DNA of 64,000 nt, taken from contig CM022302.1 of the NCBI GenBank assembly GCA_011799875.1, positions 202,908,086 to 202,972,085 of the forward strand, in the 5' to 3' direction. Positions 56,717-64,000 of the stretch are shown piece after piece (within the stretch, counting starts at the first letter, position 1; every line of letters begins with the position of its first letter). The notes under the pieces were generated by a model. The model saw nothing but the letters and a program-made list of their open reading frames with translations. It was not told the DNA's origin and made no database searches. Made by a program: the position numbers and the translations under genes. Origin of the DNA: Thinopyrum elongatum. Taxonomy: Eukaryota; Streptophyta; Magnoliopsida; Poales; Poaceae.

Positions 56717-57420
56717 TGATACGTCTCCAACGTATCAATAATTTTTGCTTGTTCCGTGTCGTTATATTATCATTCCTGGATGTTTTACAATCATTTTATA
56801 GCACCTTTATATCATTTTTTGGGACTAACCTATTGACATAGTGCCCAGTGCCAGTTGTTGTATTTTTTGCTTGTTTTTTACTTCACAGAAAATCAATACC
56901 AAACGGAGTCCAAATGCAGCGAAACTTTTTGGAGATTTTTTATGGACCAGAAGGAACAACTTGGGCCAAAGAAGTACCAGAGGGGTGCCCCGAGGGGGGC
57001 ACAACCCACCTGGGCGTGCCTGGGGGCCCAGGCGCGCCCTGGTGGGTTGTGCCCACCTCGGTGGCCTCCCGCACCGCCTCTTTGCTCTATAAATACCCCG
57101 AAAATCCAAAAACCCTAGGGTAGTCGACGAAACACAATTCTAGCCGTCGCAAGTTCCAGAACCACCAGATCCAATCTAGACACCATCACTGAGGGGTTCA
57201 TCATCCTCATTGGTGCCTCTCCGATGATGCGTTAGTAGTTCATTGTAGACCTACGGGTCCGTAGGTAGTAGCTAGATGGCTTCCTCTCTCTCTTTTTATT
57301 CTCAATACTATGGTCTCTTGGAGATCTATTTGATGTAACTCTTTTTTGCGGTGTGTTTGTTGGGATCCGATGAACTTTGAGTTTATGATCAGATCTATTT
57401 TATCCATGAAAGTTATTTGA
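56717..57420 (+). repeat. truncated W-type LTR
   Basis: It starts TGATACGTCTCCAACGTATC and follows the W LTR through TATAAATACC and CATCATCCTC to TTATCCATGAAAGTTATTTG, about 704 bp. It is then cut off by LARD sequence. No second LTR or internal part is present. Confidence 0.85.
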
Positions 57421-58628
57421 GGCGACGGCGGCGACCATTTCCTCGGCGGCCGGAGTTCGGTCATCGGCGGAAACCTAGCTACGGGTCGAACGCGAGCGAA
57501 CGGAGGGCACTGTCTGCACCACGGGAGTGTCCTGAGCACGGTGGTAGGCTCGGGTGGCCACGGCAGCAACTGCAGCACCGGCGGCGAGCTTAGCAGCGGA
57601 CGCCGGAGTGCGGCAACGATGACGGCTAGCTATGGCGTAGAAATCGGGCAGCCAGGGGGAAGGGGAGAGACACGGATGCTCACGGTGAGGCGCATGGTGG
57701 CCGTCGACAGCTTAGGAGCAGCAGGAGATCTCGAGGTCGCCGGCGAAGCGTCGGAGACAGAGGCGAAAGGGGGCGGCGGTGATCGGTAGCTGCAGGGCCT
57801 CTCGGCTCAAATGGAAAGCACCAGGCGACGAAGAAGTCGACGGCGGAGCGATCGAACACGGCGGCACTGCACAGGGACGACGGTGGCCACGGGATCGACG
57901 CGGCGACGGCGGTGTTCGGTGGTGGAGGAGAACGAACGAGAGAGAGCGAGAGAGAGGGGAAAGTGGATGAGGACGGTGACGGGGGCCGTGGGCGTCGCCC
58001 TTATCCTCTTGATGGTCGTTGTAGCGTCGCGGTGTCGGTCAGTGGCTGGTGAGCACGCGCTCGGCCACAGCGCTGGTGACACGGCAAGGGAGAGAGAAGA
58101 GAGGAGGGAGAGGGGCCGGCTGAGCTGGGCCGAGTGCACTGTGCACTTAGGCCCAGCCAGTTTAGGCCTTTCCATTATCTTTCGCTGTTTTCCCTTTTAC
58201 GGCAGAATAAGAAAAAGAAAAGAGCTACCAAATGCTTTTGCAAAAATGTGAAATGGGTCCACAATATTACAATGCATTATTTTGCTCTGCCACAAAAAGT
58301 TTGGGGAGTTTTGGAATTCATTTGGATTTTTCAAAAATGAATATGGCATTTAAAGTGTTGTTTTGGCACTGTTTCAAATGCTTTGGCCCACTTTGACTTG
58401 ATGGTGATGTTGTTTTCCTTAACAACAAATTGTTTTGGAATATTTGCTAGATGGTGAACATTTTTCCAGCAACTTTTGAGCAACTTCAAATTGCACTTTG
58501 AATTTGAATAGAATTCAGAGAAGGAATATGAAATGAGATATTAATCCAATATGATTAAGCTTTGTAAATCAAGATGACTTGGCACTGATCATAAGGGATT
58601 ACTGTAGTGTGATGCTGGGGATGTTACA
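57421..58628 (-). repeat. LARD 3' LTR, first ~1.2 kb
   Basis: The minus strand starts TGTAACATCCCCAGCATC. The distal half (57421-58170) is strongly GC-rich with CTCTCTCCC and GCCGCCG stretches. Overlapping frames on both strands there are composition effects, not genes. Confidence 0.65.
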
Positions 58629-58638
58629 AATCTCCTCC

Positions 58639-61529
58639 AATACAAGAAATCTCGTCCCGAGATTTAAGTGGGGAAGTAAAGAGTAACTTCGGGAGAACTG
58701 ACCCTTATAGGGTTAATTATCTGGTGAACAATTTAGGGAATGGGGCAGAAGTATCTCTCAAGTTGAAACTTGAGAAAACATCGAGAGCAAAGTATGAAGG
58801 TACAATAAGAAGTTTCAAGCGAATGGACATCTGATCGATACCTGAACAGAGTGTGAGAAGGGGGTTCAGAGCATCGGGAATAGATCATCTCTCGGAGGGT
58901 GGCTCGTAATAACACACAAAACCGAGGTCATAGGATACTTTGGAATCAAGAATGTACAGGAGAGTTAGGTTCCGATCCTATGGAACTGTGAGGTGATGTC
59001 GATCAAGAGTAGGGAGAACGGTGACATCTTACCAGTCACGACAACAAGGTATGTCAGAGAATAGTCTGTCAGTTATGTCAGTGTCAACATCGGTACCAAG
59101 GGCGATGGACGAAGAGAACCATTTTCCTGCTCGTTAAAACGAGGCGGACCAATAGGCAAAGTTCTCGTCCATCGGGGGTTACCGGAATGTCATCAATAAT
59201 AGTAACAGGGTCTCACTGACAAGGTTGTACATCAGAGTGTTTTATAAGCAGGGAATTATTTATGCTTATATCATATAGATCACAAGAAAGGTCAAACAAA
59301 CCAATGGAAATGAAAATGTGTTTATGCACAAGAATTAGGAGTGTAACTTTTCCCAAGGAAAAGTAGAGCACAATATACATGTCAGATCAACAAGTACATC
59401 ACCATTTAAATAAAGGGGCAAGGGAATTCATGATGTTATCCATACAATGGTGTTTGGATAATAGAGCAAGAAACATTTGGCAATGCACTTCCAATGTTCT
59501 TGTTGTTGTTCGGCATACCATGGTCATGCATCGAGGTAGCATTAACATGGTGTTTTAAGCAAAGATTGAATCTGAAGGTCACAAGAACTACAAAGGAACA
59601 ATTCAAAGAATTTCATGGAACGTAAGATATAACCAAAACATGACCAAGTCTGTATTGGCAGGAAGTCAAGGATGTTGTCGATGTTAACACAAATCATCGA
59701 GGGGCAAGGATGGTATTTCTAACCATGAATTTATTTCACAACTTTAGAGAAGTCAAAAGGTTGACGATGATGGTGAAACATTTTGTTGAGAGGCTTCATG
59801 AGATGTAGTCGATCAGCGATGACATCAAGAAAATTGACTGATGAAGCGAAAGGTTATTGGAACCACGGATGTGACACAAGCTCGAAATCAAGCTTGTTGT
59901 TTGAGGTGAAATGATAGGATGAGGAAGATCGACGTAAGCTTAGCACGTCGTCGGAGGTTGCTCCGGGCATAAGGACGAGGTAGCATAGTTAAAGTTAGCA
60001 CGATAATGATATAGCTGATCAGGCTAGGAATGACTTGAAGGATTATTAAGCTCGTAAGCAGCGAAAATTACTTAGAGTTATTGAATCAGAGTGCGGAATT
60101 GATTCACTTATCGGTGTTCTCGAGTGACAAACAACTCAGAACCGGGGAAAATTGGAATTGGTGATCAATGATAGTAGATGAAGAACTCATAAGAAATTAT
60201 GTAGTTCCTGTGATATTCTCGAGATACCAGGGGTAATATCGATGGTAGATCAGAATAGAGGTTGGACAGGTGAAATGATCTGTAGAGGACAAGTATTTTA
60301 ACTTGTCCGGGAAATGGAAGCAAGAAGAAAATATGGTCGGAACCACAATTGCAAAGTATCATTTCTCAGATACAAGATGAATTTGTACCAAGGAAATAAT
60401 TATTTTTACGAGCAGCTTCCTTGATAATTTCTACATCGGGTCCATGGGCATGAACACAAAGGTTCAAGGTCGACTCCCACTTCTTCAATGCATAACCTTT
60501 CATTCACTGCTCTGTTAAAAATTAAATGAACATGAAGAACTACCTGGTGAAATACCAGAGGAGTATGACCCGCGAAAATTATCGGGATCACACAGACTAA
60601 GAAGGCATAGGTTCAACCCATCAGGGCATCTTAGGAACATATACCACGAACTTCAGGAGTACATAACTCAAGTTCGATGGTAGAGCATGGCTGACTAAAG
60701 GAGAGGAAACATTTTACCAAAGGCATTATGTATCAGGGGAGAACTTACAAGATTTCAGATGTTAAGGGCACTGTCGGATAACAACCCAACAATGGATCTG
60801 GCGATTCACGACGGAGTTGATGTGAGTATCAGTAATCAATCAGAGGGAGAAGGGATGCAAAGGCATTGACAAGGAATGTCAACGAAGATTGCTAAACATA
60901 TGGAATTAACCGTAATGCAAGCAGGCAAGAATTTCAAGAGCAATAGTCTGCAGAGGATTTTCGGAAGATCGACTAACAATGGAAAGTATTTTGCGAAACA
61001 CCTGAACAACTGGGGATGAACGGATCCCTAGTAAATGTGAGGAATTATCCGCAGTGCGAAAGAAGCTGCACGGCAGTAGCCTCAAAGGATTCCCGGATTA
61101 ACGAGGAGTATTTCGGGGTATCTCATACATAAAGGAGTATCTGGGAATGAAGATACAAACGGCAAAGATGTGTAGCTGTCCACGGTGATTATCGGTAGTA
61201 GGGAACATGCAAAATCAGTGGGCATAATGGTCTCGGGAAACATCGAGGAGTATCTGCATAATCTTCTGGTGAAGCAAGCGATCATATGTGGTGAAGGAGC
61301 TCTCCGGGATGAAGTGGTTACGAGAACCTAATGTCAGAGTTAGTAAAATGTTTAACCCGAGTAGAGGAGAGATCAGAATCCCAGAGTATAGACGAGGAAT
61401 AAAAGATCCTAATACCACCCAATTGGCGACGTGGGCCCATAAGCCACACAGCCAAGTTAGTAAAAAAAAATTGACAACTAGACTCAACTTCGGCCAAGGA
61501 GTTGGAAAGGGGGTTCCTACAGGCAGTCG
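58639..61529 (-). other. LARD non-coding interior
   Basis: 2.9 kb rich in short GAxG/ATCGA words, without an ORF over about 120 codons on either strand and without gag-pol motifs. It begins with CTCGTCCCGAGATTT near 58652, a 6-bp-arm palindrome. Confidence 0.65.
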
Positions 61530-61541
61530 ACTCTGATACCA
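61530..61541 (-). other. LARD primer-binding site (initiator Met tRNA type)
   Basis: The minus strand reads TGGTATCAGAGT, three bases inside the LTR end. TGGTATCAGAGC is the usual plant site for initiator Met tRNA. Confidence 0.8.
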
Positions 61542-61544
61542 ACC

Positions 61545-63075
61545 TGTGACGCCCCGGCTTAATCGTGCACTAATCATACACGCAAATGCACACGATCAAG
61601 CCTAAGGACTCACTTGAAGGAATCACAACACAACTCTAAAACATAAATAAAGGCATACAAGCATTATATTACAAGCCAGGGCCTCGAGGGCTCGAATACA
61701 TAAGCTTGATGTCAACAAGCATCAGCGGAAGCGTTAGATATCTGAGTACAGATATAAAAGAGAAACAAATAAGCCTTTAAGAAGGCGGTGCAAAACAAAA
61801 GCTACGATCGAAAAGGCGCAGGCCTCCTGCCTGGGACCCTCCGAACCTACTCCTGGTCGTTGGTCAACTCAAAGTAGTAACCACCCTTGGGGTGGTAGTA
61901 GTAGTCGTCGGCGGGGACAGCTGTCTTAGGGGCTCCGTCATCTGGTTGCATCAAACGGATATGGGGAAAAAGAGGAAGCAAAGCAACCTTGAGTACTCAT
62001 CCGAAGTACTCAGCAAGCAAGGATCTACACCACATATGCAACATTATAAAAGAAAGGCTGTATATGCGGACTGGGCTGCAGAAATGCCAGAATAGAGAGA
62101 AGGCCTAGTCCTATTGAAGACTAGCATCTTCAGCGGTCTTGCAGCATTAGAAGAGTGTAGATTAGTACAGTATAAAGTAGTAGCAGTATTAAGTATCAAC
62201 CTCGCCCAGAGATCCTTCCTTGACTCCCTGCGAGAAAGCGATCCCAGAGCCCTAATATCCATTTCTCATCTCATCATTAAGTTCTAGTTGTATCGATCGG
62301 GATACAACTCCGAGCGTCCGTTACCGAGGATCCGGCTATGCATAGATGTTTTCTTCCCTGCAGGGGTGCACCAACTTACCTACCATGCTCGATTAACTCC
62401 AGCCGGACACACTTTTCTGGGTCATGCCCGGCCTCGGCCAAACGATACGCCGCAACCCGACCTAGGCTTAACAGAGAGGTCAGCACGCCGGACTAACCTA
62501 TGCACCCAGGGGTCTTGGGCCATCGCCCCGGGAACTCCTGCACGTTGCGAACGCGGCCGGTGAGCAGACCTAGCCCCCCTTATACAAGTGCAGGGCGTTA
62601 CCAGTCCAACCCATTGCGCGCCGCTTAGTCGCTGACGTCTATTAAGCTTCGGCTGATGCATACGACGCAGAGTGCCCATAACTGTTCCCACGTGATGGTT
62701 ATTGCTCTCGGGCCAAAGGCCCACTCGGATCAAATATCCAAATCATTAGTGTGTTGGTAGCGTGCGGTAATGAGCAGAGACTCACGATCGATGTGACCCC
62801 GTGGCCCCGTCTCGAGGACTTGCTGCAAGGGCTAAGAATGCCCGGCCGCGCCTCGTATTTATCTATCAGGTACCCTCCAGGTCAACCCGTCTCCACATCA
62901 CTCGCATCTTATGCTCGCTCGGGTACCCCTCAGGGTCGACCCAACTTTCCAAGGAACAGTTGTAAAGTCCAAGTATCCATGTGTCTATAACATCATGGGA
63001 ATCTGAGGTATCACCCTCGTTGGATTCCTACTCGATGTATCCGTCAAGGTGAACTCGGAGGAATCACCCTCGATG
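61545..63075 (-). repeat. LARD 5' LTR, last ~1.5 kb
   Basis: In plus orientation it starts TGTGACGCCCCGGCTTAATC at 61545 and contains GGCGCAGGCCTCCTGCCTGG and GGGTCATGCCCGGCC, sequence I associate with a common Triticeae LTR. The outer end is lost at about 63075, where copy B of J begins. Confidence 0.65.
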
Positions 63076-64000
63076 GGACATCCTTTTTGGAGGAATTTTC
63101 AAGCCGATGTCCACCACGCTAACCTGCTTTGACACCTCGGCTGGCATGGGGGCTCCCATGTCACCTTACCGACCTGCTACGTTACCTCAGCTAGACTGAG
63201 GGCTTCACCATCTCTTCATCGACCTAGTTCAGGGACTTCGGCGTCACCAGCCGACCAGCTTCATCACGTTAGCTGGACCGGGGGCTTCGCCTCATCACAT
63301 CGATCGTTCTACGTCGCCACTTCGTCAAGCCAATCTCCTCGCTCGGTTACCTCAGGCTTGGGGGCTGGGACCTTGGTCAAGTCGAGGACTACGCACCATG
63401 TTGGACCTGTCAAAGTTCGCTGGGCATCCTCGTCTCGTCTCAAGCCCGAACCGCGTCATCAATGCCGAGTACATTAACCAGCTAAGTCTCTTTCATGCTC
63501 AGTCATTTTAAATTTTAAATTTTTGTTTGGTTCAACCAAGGATTATATTTGTGTTAAACAAAAATTCATTTATTAAAAACTTAGTTTGTTAGAAACACTT
63601 CCTTTTCCTGTGTTAACTACAGGCTCTCAAAATTTTAGGAGCCGTTTTTAATAAATGTTTTCTTCTAAGTCGTTACAAAGTCTTTTTCTACTACTCTTTT
63701 TTCCGGCGCGAGTGGGAGGCCAATAGCCGGATGGCCTAGTTTCTCTCTCAAGCCGCTCGAGTTTAGTTTGCTTAGCTGGCCCAATGAGAAGCACTCCGCC
63801 TTCGGGAAAGGAGGTTGAAGTCGAAGGTTGGCCCGCTTGAAGTCTAGAGATCAGATGTATCATGTTAAAGCATGACAGAAGCAAAAGTTAATTTTAAAAA
63901 TCAATTTTGGATGACACCAAAAAACTTGATTTAATTCAGACGTAAAGTTTTTATGTAAGTTTTTTGGTTTTCCGAGCATAACTTTCGCAATGCAACGCCA
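63076..64000 (+). mobile_element. gypsy element J, copy B (internal fragment)
   Basis: The first 505 bases repeat 52190-52694 at about 95% identity. The sequence then continues past the point where copy A was cut, to the window end, without a recognisable gene. It is non-coding spacer of the same element family. Confidence 0.6.

Larger units (their letters stand above)
57421..63075 (-). mobile_element. large non-coding retrotransposon (Sukkula-like LARD)
   Basis: On the minus strand, PBS TGGTATCAGAGT (61541-61530) follows an LTR ending GGGGCGTCACA (61545). About 2.9 kb of interior has no coding capacity. A polypurine tract GGAGGAGATT (58638-58629) then precedes an LTR starting TGTAACATCCCC at 58628. 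Both LTRs are cut: only the first ~1.2 kb of one and the last ~1.5 kb of the other remain, and these do not overlap, so the full LTR exceeds 2.7 kb. Long LTRs with a conserved non-coding interior are the definition of LARDs; the resemblance to barley Sukkula is inferred. Confidence 0.65.

Noticed and set aside
57421..58251. GC-rich frames on both strands that could be a host gene exon
   Set aside because: They overlap on both strands, have low-complexity composition and no motif, and the region is the 5' part of the LARD LTR.

Overview
The window reads as repeat-dense intergenic DNA of a large-genome grass, most likely Triticeae (wheat, Aegilops or barley type). The basis is the LTR types: one family opening TGATACGTCTCCAACGTATC, one ending GGTTTTGACACCG, gypsy primer-binding sites of the TGGCGCC type, CACTA elements with CACTAC/CACTAG ends, a Stowaway MITE, and a non-coding element resembling the barley Sukkula LARDs. 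I see no convincing host gene, tRNA, rRNA or CRISPR array. All coding sequence belongs to transposable elements. Family names are from memory and tentative; the structural calls rest on the sequence.

Layout. 1-3988: 3' part of a CACTA element (C1) with a degenerate second ORF, a Stowaway MITE and a GGCC-rich subterminal array. 3989-5985: 3' end of a plus-strand gypsy element (F), with an antisense ORF and 3' LTR. 5986-49966: a minus-strand Athila-type gypsy element (H) hit by serial insertion. W (8832-44844, TSD ATAAT) lies in H's integrase. O (14535-43446, TSD AAACG) lies in W's 3' LTR. I (26320-41930, TSD CATAG/CACAG) lies in O's antisense gene. 49967-50637: 3' end of a second CACTA element (C2). 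50638-51095: nothing recognised. 51096-64000: a mosaic of truncated pieces: gypsy copy J-A, a copia-like fragment with a plant transposon-protein gene, a truncated W-type LTR, a LARD on the minus strand, and gypsy copy J-B.

O and I are Tat-type gypsy elements. Each has one long gag-protease-RT-RNase H-second RNase H-integrase reading frame on the plus strand, broken only by premature stops apart from one shift in O's gag. Downstream each has a separate spliced gene on the opposite strand with TATA-like sequences of its own. The antisense genes of O, I and F share a recognisable N-terminal domain (putative gypsy-type transposon protein, PF04195-like), and in O and I they can be assembled into frame-consistent multi-exon models. 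Element I also carries an inverted duplication of its own right end (33432-36000 against 39312-41894) that replaces the integrase C-terminus and creates a roughly 2.6 kb hairpin-capable repeat.

How the parts work together: the elements are mostly dead. W is non-autonomous (gag-like ORF only) and the LARD has no coding sequence, so both would have depended on proteins from other elements. Decay is dominated by changes that fit C-to-T deamination, and O, the older insertion, is more damaged than I, the younger one.
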